A stretch of 64,000 bases of DNA from Cristatella mucedo (taxonomy: Eukaryota; Bryozoa; Phylactolaemata; Cristatellidae), in the NCBI GenBank assembly GCA_009760855.2, contig WPIO01000037.1, positions 480,001 to 544,000 on the forward strand, written 5' to 3'. The notes below the pieces were generated by a model, which was not told the origin of the DNA, ran no database searches, and worked only from the letters and a program-made list of their open reading frames with translations. How positions within the stretch are numbered: the stretch's first letter is position 1; the number at the start of each line of letters is the position of its first letter. Shown here piece after piece: positions 11,960 through 24,107 of this stretch. The translations under genes were made by a program, and so were the position numbers.

Positions 11960-12433
11960 GGATTCAATGGCAGACGGCGATGCTGCGCGCGCCCGGCGGA
12001 AGCGCGAGGGGAGGGGAGAGGGCGCAGCAGCAGCCGCCAACAGCCACTCGGCCACCGGGGCGGCAGGTGCTCGCGCTGTCGCTCGCTCGAGTACTTAGCC
12101 GCCGCCAGACGCGGGGTGCTCGCTCGCCGCAGGGCGCTCGCTCGCCGCGCGAGAGGCGCCGTGCGGCTGCCGCAGCAGCTGCTCGGCGCGCGAGAGAGAC
12201 AGCAGCAGCAGCAGCAGCAGCTGGCGCCATCTTTTTGGCGGCAGGAGATGCGTCACATGACGACCGCGGCAGACGCGGCCATTATTTCGGCTGCGCCGTC
12301 GAAGCGATGGACGGCGGCGGCGCCGCGGGCCTCAAACTGAAAAGCAGTCGCAGCGTGCAGTGCGCTCGCAGACAGCGGCGGCGGCTGGGGCGGGTAGGAG
12401 GTGGGCTGCCGCGCGCGCCTAAGCGCTCGGTCG
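11960..12433 (+). promoter_or_regulatory. CpG-rich block, possible promoter and first exon
   Basis: Very GC- and CpG-rich. At 12225-12300 motifs often found at start sites cluster: gcgccatcttttt (YY1-like), tttttggcgg (E2F-like), gtcacatgac (E-box palindrome) and gcggccatta (YY1-like). An ATG at 12307 in good context opens 29 codons (MDGGGAAGLKLKSSRSVQCA...) to a possible donor cgg|gtagga at 12394. The protein is not recognised and the exon is inference only. Confidence 0.25.
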
Positions 12434-12576
12434 CCGAGCTGGTTTGGTCCAGCGGTTAAGGTGCTCTCGCCCCGACCAAGATCTGCCTGAGGCCGTGGGC
12501 TCGAGTCCCGAGGCACACGTGAAGCGCCTGAATAGAGATTAAGTTTTCTTAGGCGCGCTATACACATTAATTATAT
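12434..12576 (+). mobile_element. SINE-A, tRNA-derived SINE with L2 tail
   Basis: Good box A (tttggtccagcggttaagg) and box B (gggctcgagtccc) in a tRNA-like head. The 3' part (gtgaagcgcctgaatagaga ... ttcttaggcgcgctata) is homologous to the hairpin end of the L2-like LINEs in this window. It is the cleanest of four copies here; the others are at 19338, 35129 and 43675. Confidence 0.9.
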
Positions 12577-13072
12577 ATATCGTACCGGTTGCCGCCGCTC
12601 TCGAGCCGTCGCGCGCCCGAGTCTCGCGCCGAGTCGGGGCTGCGCCGGTTCGCTTCACTCGCTCGTCGCTCGCGCAGCACCGATCCGCCGCGCCTCCGGT
12701 CAGCCCTCGTGGATAAACGCGTCACATTCAACTCCTCCGCTCATTGCCACAACGTGCCTTTCCTCTCGGCCGCGCGTCCTCAGCGACGCGCCTCTGGCAC
12801 GTCGCTGAGGCGCGTGGCTGAGTAGCCGAAATCCTGGATTTAGCCCGCAAGACAAACCAGTCGTGCATTCTGTGCTCTGGTAGATGGAAAAAGTATGTCA
12901 ATAAATGAACGTGGCCAAATCCGCGCTGCGTAGATTTGGCAGCTGGGTTTCGGTAAGCAAAGTGCTTGCCGGGCTCTTCTGAGAAACAGGTGCGGTTTCT
13001 GCCTCCGAGCTCTTGCGATGGGGTTTTAATGAGTGAAGTGGTTTTTAAAGAGCTCGAAGTGGTCTATGGAGA

Positions 13073-13074
<2 letters not shown>
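12577..13074. other. GC-rich then mixed stretch, nothing assigned
   Basis: 12580-12830 continues the CpG-rich composition. No domain recognised. Confidence 0.4.

Positions 13075-13118
<44 letters not shown>
13075..13118. repeat. (GA)n microsatellite
   Basis: About 22 units, purines on the + strand. Confidence 0.97.
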
Positions 13119-13126
<8 letters not shown>

Positions 13127-13388
13127 GAGCAAGATTTCAATGTTTTATTTACTCAGTAAGCGCAGCGCCTTAGCAAGGGTGGGTTAACCTAAGGTCACGC
13201 ATCCAATGGTCGAACTCGTGCCATCGGCGCTGTTGCTGCTTGTCACCGCCGCTGTTGGTTGCTGGGGATCCGACATCTTGGCACTAGAGGAGACGGCAGC
13301 AATTGTAGCAATCGGAGCAATCATAGCAAAGCGACAACATGTCAGCGGCCTACAGCCTTTCGAACTTCTGAGCTGATCTTTACATTGG

Positions 13389-13620
13389 AGCCGCTATAGA
13401 AGGCACTATAAAAGGCACTATTAAAGGCACTATAGAAGGCGCTATTGAAGGCGCTATAGAAGGCACTATTGAAGGCGCTATGGAAGGCCCTATAGAAGGC
13501 ACAATAGAAGGCACTATTGAATGCACTATGGAAGGCACTATTGAATGCACTATGGAAGGCACTTTTGAATGCACTACGGAAGGCACTATAGAAGGCGCTA
13601 TAGAAGGCGGTGTAGAAGGT
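13389..13620. repeat. 12-bp minisatellite, about 19 copies
   Basis: Unit aggcactatagaa-type, 12 bp, varying as cactat/cgctat/tgcact and taga/ttga/tgga. The minus strand stays open in two frames and reads as F-(H/Y/N)-S-A or S-I-V-P tetrapeptide arrays; this follows from the 12-bp period and does not by itself show coding. Confidence 0.94.
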
Positions 13621-13784
13621 CCCAGACAAAAGTTCGAGCTCTTTCAGCTTTGACCTCTATCCACCCCCAACACTGGCTGCTAACGACGATTTCTAAGAAT
13701 AGTGGCAAGCGAGTGAGTGCGTGCGCTCCGCCACGACGCTCGCAAAGCGGGCAGAGAATTTATGGTTTGAAGACGAAAAGATAG

Positions 13785-14030
<246 letters not shown>

Positions 14031-14124
14031 GAGAGGGAGAGCTCCATCTAAAATAATCGGAGACGCAGCTAGGCTTGTCTGTCGTGAGCGTCGAAATTTC
14101 CACACTCGATTGCATGTGCGCGTC

Positions 14125-14285
14125 ACAGGAGGTATGCTGGTCGAGCCCATTTTGAGAGTTAGGCTTTTCAATTTATTTACCTTTATCGTCATTCAATTTG
14201 AGAACAGTTGCTGCTATTCAAGCATGCATGTCAGCACTGCATGCTGCAAGAGAATTAAAAGAGTTTGATGTGCCGGAAGGCAAAG
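14125..14285 (-). mobile_element. L2-like LINE, internal RT-downstream fragment
   Basis: Minus-strand match to the segment at 38230-38430 of the long L2 copy (ggtatgctggtcgagcccat, atcgtcattcaatttgagaa, catgctgcaagagaatt). A separate short plus-strand piece of the same family lies at 14060-14096 (gcagctaggcttgtctgtcg). Confidence 0.75.
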
Positions 14286-14289
14286 CACA

Positions 14290-14994
14290 GGTCCTCACTG
14301 CCTGCTGAGATCTGCACTTCAAGATCTAAGCACACACTAAGCCTGGCAGACTGGTGAAATGATACGGGTAGAAAATCCGAAATGGACAAAAAACAGAAAC
14401 GAGAGCTAATGTGAACTTTCGAAGTGGTGACATCAGCCAGACTGCAATAAATGCAATATAAAATAAATAAACACAATTAAAGCAATCCGCAACGAATTCC
14501 AATGCACCGTCGAACGTCTGCGAAGCAGGTGCGCTGTCCGTCTCGCTATACCCCCGTCGCTTAGCCATCGCTCGCTGCCAACGTCGCCGCGGCGAAGTCG
14601 GCAAATACTATGCCTGTTTTTGAGCTCATCTTACGTCATTACCCTGGTTCTCAGCAGCGATAAAGCTGCGAGCGTCCCAGCGGCCCAACGGGAGGAAGCC
14701 CGAGCTCGCACCGCGCCTCTCCTCACCCGCCGCCGCCACCGCCGCCGCTTCGTATCCGGTGCGCGTCAGCCATTTACCCACCTGTATTTATCTATCTGCG
14801 CTCCTCGCGCGGATTTCTCATTCCATTTGGCCTAATGAGTTGTGCCGGCCGCCCTGTTGCGTCAGCAGACGGCCGCAGCCTAAAGCGCGAGTGCGGGGCG
14901 AGTGCCCTAAATAGTCGAGCGCTTTCGAGTGCCGCCGCCGCCGCTGCGCTCGCGCCGAGTCGGTCGCACCACAAACCGTATGGTCACGCTTCCT
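14290..14994. other. unassigned stretch, GC-rich at 14640-14960
   Basis: No gene recognised. Confidence 0.4.
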
Positions 14995-15065
14995 TGTAGC
15001 ATATTCAGAGCGCCTAGAATGAAATTAAGTTCTCTGAGGGTGCAATACAATTGTATTATTACTAT
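14995..15065 (+). mobile_element. L2-type tail fragment
   Basis: Segment cagagcgcctagaatgaaat ... ttctctgagggtgcaataca followed by an (ATT/CTT) tail. It may be the end of an L2 or of a SINE sharing its tail. Confidence 0.7.
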
Positions 15066-15249
15066 TGCTATTCTTCTTCTTCTTCTTATAATTGTAAAAG
15101 ACGAAGTTATGTAGGAGTCATCGAGTCGTGGTCTAGGCTTTGAGCCAGGCAGTTCGGGTTCCAGCACTGGACATCGTTACGCCAGGTGCTGGACGCCTGT
15201 AGCCCGTGTCCTCCGTGGCCGTCGAATAGACTGCCCTAAACTATGGATG

Positions 15250-15435
15250 CGGAGCCGCGATGGCACGCACTAGGTAAGGCGGTTGCTTTCACGATCTCGG
15301 GGTCCCGAGGTCGCGGGTTCGATTCGTGCGGTGGGCGCGATCCTTTATCGCCCACTGCAAGCGGTCGCGATAGCCGTCAAGGCTCTTCTGTCGCTATACA
15401 AAAAGAGGCTGTTTGATCAGCTAGGATTTTTTCCT
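15250..15435 (+). mobile_element. SINE-B, well-preserved tRNA-derived SINE
   Basis: Box A-like tggcacgcactaggtaaggc and box B gcgggttcgattcg lie 45 bp apart in a tRNA-like head. The body is gcccactgcaagcggtcgcg and the tail is ctcttctgtcgctatacaaa. This is the reference copy for the SINE-B entries. Confidence 0.88.
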
Positions 15436-16042
15436 GTTTTAAGGTGTGGGGGCCGTTTTTCAGTGCTGCGTTTCGTTACCGTCAGCGTTCCGGCGTGCAT
15501 CGGTGCTGCAACTAAAAGTCGCTAGCCATGCTCCTAGCTCTGGTGGTTTACTAGTATTTGTCTCATGATGTCAAGGACTAGAACCGCTACGAGCGCGGGC
15601 TTGTGGCCGGCCTCAGCATATTAGCGAAGAAGCCTCTACAGTGTAACGTTGGCAACGTCAAGAAATCGACGATTCGCTCATTAATGAGTGACAGCCGTGT
15701 ATACGTAGCTGGCTTGAGGCTGATGCGGCGGTGCCCGCTCCCCGCAGGCCGGCATCGCATCGCTGGTTTGGGCATCGAAATGTCGGTGTGAGAGCAGAGG
15801 CTGAGAGGTGCGAGCCGGTGTGAGAGCAGAGCCAGAGGGGCATACATGGCCTCCATACACTTGCTACTGCTGGCTGCGCAGACGAGTGCGAACGCTCGGA
15901 TTCAGCCACAAAAGCAGCGAATCAAGCACGGAGCTCTTATGTCCAGGAAAATGGGTGCTGATGAACCCGTTGTCAAATCGCAGTAACAATCATTTTGCAG
16001 CTGGTCGGCGAGCTTAGCAGAAGAGCTGTCGAGTGCGACAAA
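15436..16042. other. unassigned stretch
   Basis: No supported feature. Confidence 0.4.
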
Positions 16043-16935
16043 TTGGCTCTGCCAGCATATCTCTTGTTGAATCAGCTCAAAATCTAGGTGTCATGTTCCA
16101 AAGTGACCTCTCGTTAGACGACCGCATCAGCTCCACAGTCAAGTCTGCCTACTTTCAGCTACATAAAATTGCTAAAAATTCGGGCTTGTTTAGATAAGGA
16201 TACCACGTCTAAGTTGGTCCATGCATTCGTGACATCCTGTCTTGACTTCTGTAACTCACTGCTAACTGGTCTACCGACATGTGCAATCAGGCGACTACAG
16301 CTGGTGCAAAACTCTGCAGCTAGACTTGTCTGTCGTGAGCGTCGCAGGTGCCACATCACTTCACTTCTCGCCGACCTGCACTGGCTACGAGTCAAGCAAC
16401 GGATCGACTTAAAGGTTTTGTCGCTCACTGTTAGGTCACTTCATTCTTTGGCTCCAGCCTATCTATCAGATCTACTCCCCCACCAGGCCAAGCATCGTAC
16501 CACCCACTTTTCGGAATCCAACAGTCTACCAATACCTCGTACAAACCTCAAATCCTTTGTAGACCGTGCATTTAGTTCGTATGCTCCCAAAGCCTGGAAC
16601 TCCCTCCCGACTTATGTCACGACATTCCCTGACTTGACCACATTTAAAAAGAACTTAAATGCACCTATTTATGACAGCATTTAGTGGATTCCGGTGATTC
16701 GTCCTTGACGTGCTTATGCGTGCTGACACTGTGTATGCTGCCACTAACCACACAGTGCATGCTGACCCTGTGCTTGTCACCCCTAACCATGTTATTCATG
16801 TTGTTTGTCAAGCATGATACCATCACCATTCGATCGTGTTTCCTTTGCAGCAACTGTTAAGCGCCTAGAAAGAGATTGAGTTCTCTGAGGGCTCTATAAC
16901 AAATGCATTATTGTTGCCATTATTATTGTTATAAT
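16043..16935 (+). mobile_element. L2-like LINE, RT C-terminal half plus 3' UTR (reference copy)
   Basis: The copy opens with a frame reading SAQNLGVMFQSDLSLDDRIS. It then has a 171-codon frame (16169-16684) with LVQNSAARLVCRERR, LLADLHWLRVKQRIDLKVLS, SLHSLAPAYLSDLLPHQAKH and AFSSYAPKAWNSLPT. That is the conserved end of the reverse-transcriptase ORF in L2-clade LINEs. One frame break separates the first part from the main frame. The 3' UTR ends in a hairpin-forming tail (aagcgcctagaaag... gagggct) and an (ATT)n-like run. It lacks the RT palm and the endonuclease, so it is dead. Confidence 0.93.
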
Positions 16936-17112
16936 TAGAATAGTATTATTCGACTCGATCTTCTAGAGTTAATAAGCGCAGAGGGTGCAAGCGCACAAAG
17001 CTGTGTCTGTCGTCTCGGAAAGCATCAGGACGAAAGTATTAAAGGAATCCTTTTAGCCATTCTAGGATAGCACAGTGCCGTGGTCCGCCGGCCCTCAGCT
17101 CGAGCTTGCTGA

Positions 17113-17281
<169 letters not shown>

Positions 17282-18428
17282 TAACAAGTGCCGCGATACC
17301 TCTCTTTTAGTGCGGCTAAGAGTCCCGTCGGACCGAATAGGCGAAAGCCCAGACAAAAAAATGGTCGCATAAACCGGCATAAGCCGGCATAAGCCGGCAT
17401 AAGCCGGTAGCAGACGGCGCTGCTGCCGGATAGTCAGACGCTCAGACACCTGTTGGCTAAAGTCGCAGCCGCACCCGGCACTTGGTGGAGGAGGAGGAGG
17501 GCAGCGATGCGCCCTAGCACGAACTCTGGCGCGGCCGCCTGCAGCGAGAGCTGCGCATGCCAGAACCAACAGGCGAGCTGTCAGCTCGCCATTTCGCCGG
17601 CCTCGCCCTTCCTGCGATGGGATTACTCGAGGACCACCGAGGTCTATTACGTCGGTAGAGCTGTTTTCCCACTTTCGTTCGGGCTGAGAAAGAGGAGGTG
17701 GCTGCTGCCGGCGGAATGCGGCATAAGCCGCTCGTGTCTCGTGCACTCGCGAGGGAAAGACGCCCACATTAAAGGAGAGTCCTCCGCTCGAAACTGGAGG
17801 CGCACCGAACGCTTCCGGTCCGTCCAGGCCCGTCAGCCTCAAGTCGCGATTGGCCGCCGAACCACCCGGCGGGTTTCGGCGGCGGCTCAGGTCGTCGGAG
17901 CTCGTGCGTCCCAGCTCCGCTCGCCCGCGGCGTCGCTCTTTCAAGACAAGCGTCTGCTCGCGAATGCTCGCACCGATAGCGGTATCGGAGCCTTCGGACG
18001 AGCGGCAGCGCTCGCTCTGCGAGCAGACTCCGAGCTGTTGCTCCGCTGGAAAAGCGGCGGCGGCGGCTGCTGCATTGCCAGCAAGGAACAGCGAAGGTAG
18101 ATACAGCAGCAGAGTCGGCGGTAGCGGCGGACGCACGTGGCAAGAGGTAGTAGCAGCGTCGGCTACTTCCGGTAGAAGAGGGAGCGGTATCGGGTAGCAA
18201 AGTCGGCAGCGGCGACGGCGGCCGAGGCACCTGCAGGTGCAGAGGCGGCAGGTGGCGCCAGCGGAAATAAATAAACCCCGGTGCTTGCACGCGGCTCCAT
18301 CTCGAGTAGGCGGCAGCGGCGGCGGCAGCGGCGGCAGCGGCAGCCGCAAGCGACCGTTCTGGACGCGAGAATCCACCGGGCAGTGGTGGCGGTGGTGGCA
18401 AAGTTCGATGTGAGAGCGCGAGCCAGCA

Positions 18429-18466
<38 letters not shown>

Positions 18467-18600
18467 CTGGCGGTGACGTCACTCGCCGCCGCGAGCTGGA
18501 ATCGAGCGCCCGGCGCCGGCTGCGTCACTAGCCTAGCGCCAGTACTTCTTGAATTAAACTTTTTACATCGATTAAGTCCCAGATTATGACGTGTCCTCTT
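17282..18600. other. GC- and CpG-rich block, possible gene start
   Basis: Starts with four 10-bp cggcataagc repeats (17373-17408). It contains an (ACG)13 array at 18426-18464 and runs of GCC/GGC codons. Long open frames on both strands (17453-18100 +, 17769-18482 -) are low-complexity and mutually overlapping, so I do not call a gene. Confidence 0.35.
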
Positions 18601-19337
18601 GCCAACCTTCATAATTCAAAATCGGTTAATAATCTCGTAAGCCGACAGCTTTAACCGGCAGTTTTAATCGACGGTAAGCGTTTGCCGAGCCAACCGAAGG
18701 GGATGGGGAGGGAGATGGCACCCAGTGGAAAATAGCTTGGCTAGCTCCATTGAACTGCAGCAGATGAAACGCTTGAGAGTCCGATGGCAAGAAATTACAG
18801 GACTGGGCGCAGAGCAGTTTGATAGAAGCGAATCTCGCAGTCATCTGATTTTCAGCGAGATCGCATCGTATTATTTTGAAGATGCGAAGCATCTATCATG
18901 GTCAGTTCTAAGTCAGTGATGCATCGAAGCCCTCTAGCGAGAGTTTCAAGTTCTAGTTGAGACGCAGGATGAAGGTGAAGGTGAAGGCACGATGCACACA
19001 ATGCGAATGCTCGCAGACGTGTTAGAAAGATCGACCCAAATTGTGAGCGGTAGGAGTTTGTCTCTGACATCTGACGCTTGAGTGCCTTCAGGCATCGCCA
19101 TTAGCTGCTCGGTAATTACTCACGAGGCAGGCAAACCCTCAGCGGCACTCATTGCTCTGTAAGTAAGTGCTCGGCGGCAGCAAGCGCAGCGATTTCCTTG
19201 GCTGGCATTCCGCGCCGTCATTGTTAGCGTATCTTATGTTATCTTATGTATGTTAGCGTAGCAGCAGCCGCCCTCACGCTCAGCGATTGTGCCTTGATGA
19301 TGCCACACTGGAACCTACACTCAGGGCAGTTAGAGAG
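18601..19337. other. unassigned stretch
   Basis: No supported feature; a short gaaggt hexamer run lies near 18970-18985. Confidence 0.4.
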
Positions 19338-19488
19338 GCTCGCTGGTTTGGCCCAGTGGTTAAGGTGCTCGCCCCAGGGACCTAGGTCTGGCCGAGGTCA
19401 TGGGCTCGAACCCTGTGGCATATGTGAAGCTCCTGAATAGAGATCGAGTTCTCTTAGGGCATTATACAAATTAATTATATTAAATTAA
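19338..19488 (+). mobile_element. SINE-A copy
   Basis: Box A-like tttggcccagtggttaagg, box B-like tgggctcgaaccctg and the L2-type tail ctgaatagagatcgagttct, ending in a TTAATTATATT run. Confidence 0.88.
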
Positions 19489-19559
19489 GACAGATTATCG
19501 TCCAGGCCAACGTGCAACTCGCGAAAAAGCCAGCCGAAGGAGGAAAGCAAAACTTGCAA

Positions 19560-19710
19560 TTGCTGCAAAGACGATGAGCAACAGAAGCAGCAGTGGCAGC
19601 AGCAGCAGTGGCAGCAGCAGCAACAGCAGCAGCAGAACCAGAAGCAGCAGTAGCTGCTGCACAGCAGCTGCAGTGGCGGCGGCTGCGGCAGCAGCAGCAG
19701 TGGCAGCATT
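19560..19710. repeat. imperfect CAG/CAGTGG trinucleotide tract
   Basis: Interleaved agcagcag and agcagtggc units give Ser/Ala-rich or poly-Gln-like frames. No surrounding coding evidence. Confidence 0.85.
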
Positions 19711-21045
19711 CTTATGACGTGTGTGACGACCTGTACAGGCTGTCGCTCACGGTCGTTATATAGAAGCCTCACAGATTATTACTTAATGCAACTGCCAACC
19801 ACCTAAGAACCGACTGCCTAGATTATTATCACGGCGAGGCTTGCAATTTAGAGAAGAGTGTACAGGGTGACGCTTTTTCAGGCAGTTACTGTCAACATCA
19901 AACGCTCACGGACAAACGCTCGACAGTGCGATTCGTCGAGGCGTCTCGACCAGCTGTTGATCTTGATCTTTGACCTGGATCTCGCTAGATCCATTGACCG
20001 CGACGAAAACGACGAGCGTCTGGGGCGGAAGCTTGCAAAGGCCGCCCTCGAGTCTGCCACTCAGTTTGGTTCACTAGGTGCTCCTCCGGCGGTAGAGGGC
20101 CGTTTCCGCCGGAGCCGCTCGAGCCGGAGCTCTGCATCCTAAACGCCCGGCCTCGCTCGCTCTCCCAAGTTAGAGCAGGCGCCACCTCGAGGTCTGAGGC
20201 TCAGGCAATGGCGGCCTTGTTTTGCCACCTTCGCTCGCACGGTGAGCAGTCGCAGCTCCTCTCAGCAGAGGAGGCGCAGGCGGCGGCGGCGAGAGCTCTG
20301 GCACTGCGCTCAGGCGCGGTGCTGCATGCGCTCGCTTTGCGACTGCCCCCTGCGCCTTGCACCGAGCCCGTCGTGGCGTCGAGATGCATCTGAGAGTAGA
20401 CTGCAATGCAGTATCGGCTGGGCGCTGCCTCGGAAAGGAACTTGCCGGCGGCCGGTGCGTTCCTGGAAGACCAGAATGCGCCTTGTCGGCATGCAGCCCG
20501 CACCCGCGGCCGTCTGAAAACCGGACCGATCGACATCTCATGATCCAGCGATCTACCGAGAAGGGCTTAATCTCTGCACGCGAGTTCGGTTCCTTCCGTT
20601 GGGAGCAGTCTGCCCGTGGTCGATTGCGGTCCGACATTCATCCCGGCAACGCTCGCTTACTCCTAACGTGTCCGTCCGTACTAAACGGTCGTCGAGTACC
20701 CGCCGGCACCGCCGGCATCCAGCTAATTAGTCGCGGCGGCGGCTGTGCAAATTCCGGCTGCCTATTTCCAAACGTCAATCGCCACCCGCTCCGTCAGTCG
20801 CACACACATCTCTCTCTCTCCCATCCCCGCAGCAGCTGCAGCCAGGGGCCGCCACCAGCTCAGCATTATCTCCTTATATGGACCTTTCACCGATCGAGCA
20901 CTAACCTCGGAACGTCTTTCCCGGGGGGGGGGGGGGGGAGGAGAGGGGCGGAACGATGAGAGGCTCGATCGATCGCAGTCTCCCCTTTGCGACCGTCATC
21001 ATTCGCAGGAACGCTTTTCAAAAATGAGTACATATGCTAGGTTGT
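19711..21045. other. GC-rich stretch, no gene recognised
   Basis: 20000-20720 is CpG-rich with overlapping frames on both strands. A G16 run lies at 20923-20938. No domain recognised. Confidence 0.35.
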
Positions 21046-21108
21046 TTGTAAAGCGCCACAAGAGAACTAAATGTATCTGCTGCAGGTGCTTTACAATTCG
21101 CTGCTTGA
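21046..21108 (-). mobile_element. diverged L2-type tail
   Basis: aaagcgcc ... agagaactaaatg ... ggtgctttacaattcgctgc matches the minus-strand form of the L2 tail with several changes. Confidence 0.6.
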
Positions 21109-22395
21109 GAACTCCTCTTCGTTATCTCGCTGGATTCCCGAGGACCATTCGGAGCACCGCCAGCCAGCGGAGCATGGCATGGTGGGAATGAAGCTAAGGG
21201 CAAGGTCAGCTGATTCGACAGACGGCCCCGACAGATCGATCGGATGGGCCGTTCCTCGGTCAGCCGTCCGAAGCCCCGCACTTTTCGCACAGTGCACCCA
21301 TCCACCGCGAAGCGGTAGACGGGAGTTCACCGCCGAAGCGCGATGCCTGGAGTAGACTTTCCAGGACTATCTCAATGAAAAGAGTCTCGCTGGGATCCTC
21401 TGCTGGGGCTCGATCTGGCGGAGATTGCAGTACGCCAGCAGCTCCCGAAGAAGGCTCGCAGTATGATCGCCGACCCAGAGTGAAAGTGAAAATGTGAGCA
21501 ATTTGAAAGCAAAAAAAGGATTAACAATGTCAATGTCAGAAGGGAAAGACAAAATCTGCAGCAATTAAAGTTTATTCGAATAATTATAATTTGCGCCGCC
21601 ATGTCAGTTTCATTTTTGGACTGAATGTGTGCTTCATGTCAGCTGTTCAGCACCTAGGCGGTCTTCAGATGCTGCGTTACATGCCGCATTAACCAAGCCC
21701 TTTGTCATTTGTCCTCCATCACCATGGAAGCTGCAGTGGGTCTCAAATAAAATGCTGGGTAAAAGCCGACGAGCTCACCTGGACCTCCTCACCCGGCGAG
21801 GCTTAGCTCCGTCGTATCTACCGCTGAACTGCTGCTGAAGCGTCAGCATCCTCTTGCCCCGCCCCCAGGTCCTCTCAGCACAACAAAATAAATTCGCTGT
21901 GCGTCTCTTTCGTTTTAGTACTGTCAAGAAGAGATGCTTTGGGTCTCCAGGTCTTGCAGCCAAGAGCCAACTTCCATTGTATGCGAAAAGCAGCGATGCG
22001 TTTGTTCATCGAAGATTTTGGCACTTCTTCTTCTTCAGAGGTTATTGGCGGCCGCAGTATCTACGCTCCGTTCTTCTGTAGTTTTCCGTGTATTATTTCG
22101 CGCTTTCTGTTTCTCTCAATTTTTTCACTCCAGGAGACGATGAACGCTGGTTACTGATGCAAACCGATGCTCGCCAACGCTTTGAGCGCTCAATCAAAAG
22201 TCTCTTTACAAGTGCTCAGTACAAAGCTCCCCAAGCGGCGGTAGAAATAAAAAAAATCATCGACCGATTGCGTTGCTCGTCTCAGCGCCGCCGCAGCTCA
22301 CACCGAGAAGATGCAACACTGAACTTGAGCCACTACACAATGGATGACTAGGTTGTGAGCACTTCATGCGTCCTTCTAGTGCGTGTTGTGTTTGA
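21109..22395. other. unassigned stretch
   Basis: No supported feature. Confidence 0.4.
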
Positions 22396-22418
22396 GAGAG
22401 GGAGAAAGAGAGAGCAAG

Positions 22419-22498
<80 letters not shown>
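22396..22498. repeat. (GA)n microsatellite
   Basis: Long GA array with impure start (gggagaaagagagagcaaga); purines on the + strand. Confidence 0.97.
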
Positions 22499-22500
<2 letters not shown>

Positions 22501-23223
22501 CGAAATATGTGACTCCGATTGCAGTCGGCAGGAGCTTGATGACACCCGAAGCCCGTAGGTTTCACCAAGCTGCAGCAGAGTCCGTAGCTTGCACCAAGCA
22601 ACAGGCATACTCTGGCCGGAAGCGAACGTTTTGTACGGAGCGACTTCCGGCTAATATCTATGTTGTACTAGGAGTGCCCTGCCCTGAGCCTCCGTGCTAC
22701 ACTGAGCCCCAGCACTAGCAGGAGAGCCACGGCTCACGAGTCTTGAACGTGGCACACGACGTGACCATGTTTTGTGCAACAGCCGACGTTAGTTCGCGAT
22801 CGCTCTTATAACGAGACTAGCCGGTCTGGCAACTGACATTTCCGAACTCGTCGTCTCCTTCATTTGCAATATCGCTGCAACAAAGACTAGCAGCAATACG
22901 AAAAAATAGTTACTGAGTGACATTGTGCTCGATGACCTTGTCGCCAAGTACTCTAATGCTACTTTAGTTAATTAAAAAGTGCGTAGGAATAATAATAGTT
23001 ATAGGAGGTAAAGGTGAGAATAACAATAATGGCGGTACCCCAAGTATTCCGCTGGCTGTCGGCACCGGCAAAGATTGAGGTGGCTGCACTTAAAAAAAAG
23101 GTGAAGCCGCTTAAACTCCTTTCACATCCCCCGGTGACCCGGCTCGACTTGGCATTAGGCGCGGGACGCCGTTCAGGTCGACGACGGCGGGCGACATCGA
23201 TGCGAGATTCTGCTGGAGCGAAG
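22499..23223. other. unassigned stretch
   Basis: No supported feature. Confidence 0.4.
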
Positions 23224-23349
23224 ATGGCGGCCTCTACCGAGCTTCAGCCAACGGAAGCCCAGTTGAGCAGCGTTTCGCCGTCGGTATACGGTCAGGCACC
23301 CCCGAGGGGCCGCACGTCGTCGCCAGGACAGCCGGCATTCACGGCAGAG
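23224..23349 (+). CDS. possible first coding exon, unknown protein
   Basis: A weak candidate. The ATG lies in aagatggcggcc, the YY1-type motif often found at animal transcription or translation starts. It opens a CpG-rich frame of 42 codons (MAASTELQPTEAQLSSVSPS...). The frame ends in phase 0 at a plausible donor, gcagag|gtatct. I recognise no protein and found no partner exon. The open frame also continues past the donor to 23511. Neighbouring sequence to 23900 stays GC-rich. Confidence 0.2.
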
Positions 23350-24107
23350 GTATCTCGAGCAACTGCGCACGCCTGCCGCCTGTGCAGGTCGGTCTCGGTC
23401 TCCGCCATCGTCGTCGGCGGTCATTACCGACCGGCGCTAGGCCAGCCCTGGCGGCGGCCTTCCCAAGCCCAGCGTGAGCCCGGCTGCAGCGGCTGCGACG
23501 GGCAACAGTGACGCGACGGCAGCGGTGCGGCCGATGAGGTGACTACTGCCGCCACTGGTCCGGACGCTTTCGCACGTCGGCGACGGGTTGTTCGCCCAGA
23601 ACGACTGCAACGCGATTCGGACGTATCGGCTAGCGGCGAAGAGGGGTAGGTAGGGGGAAATGGGAAATGTAGTAAAATGTAGGAAAATGTAGTATACGGT
23701 CGCCGGGTCTCCCGGGAGGAAACCCATGGGCTCGACACGTGACGCGCGGGCTTCTGACACGGGCGGGCTCGGGCAGTCACCTGACGTATAGGGACGCTCG
23801 AGTCAGCGAAGCAGCCTCGGGCGTCCATGAAGCCTTCTTTGACTCGCACGAGCAGCCTCAGCATGCGGACGAACTCGCGGTCGTGCTGGCATGAGGCGCC
23901 AAGAAGCTGCACCGTGCACTCCATCGACTCGCTGCACGAGCTGCAAGACAGACTGAGTGCTGACTAGTGCGACTGCCGCCGTGCAATAATCGCTATAGCG
24001 CGTGCCTTCGAATGAGCGATAATTTTGAAGGCTTTGGCCCGGCACGTCGGTAGCAACTCAAAAGGTTGAGCCCAAGCTTGCTAAAGAACCGATCACTCAA
24101 GATATTC
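23350..24107. other. GC-rich then mixed stretch
   Basis: Nothing assigned. A short direct repeat of aaatgtagtaaaatgtagga lies near 23664-23695. Confidence 0.4.

Noticed and set aside
12434-12520. functional tRNA gene
   Set aside because: Good A and B boxes but no closing acceptor stem, and the tail is shared with other copies: it is a SINE head. The same applies to 15250, 19338, 35129, 53981 and the reverse copies.
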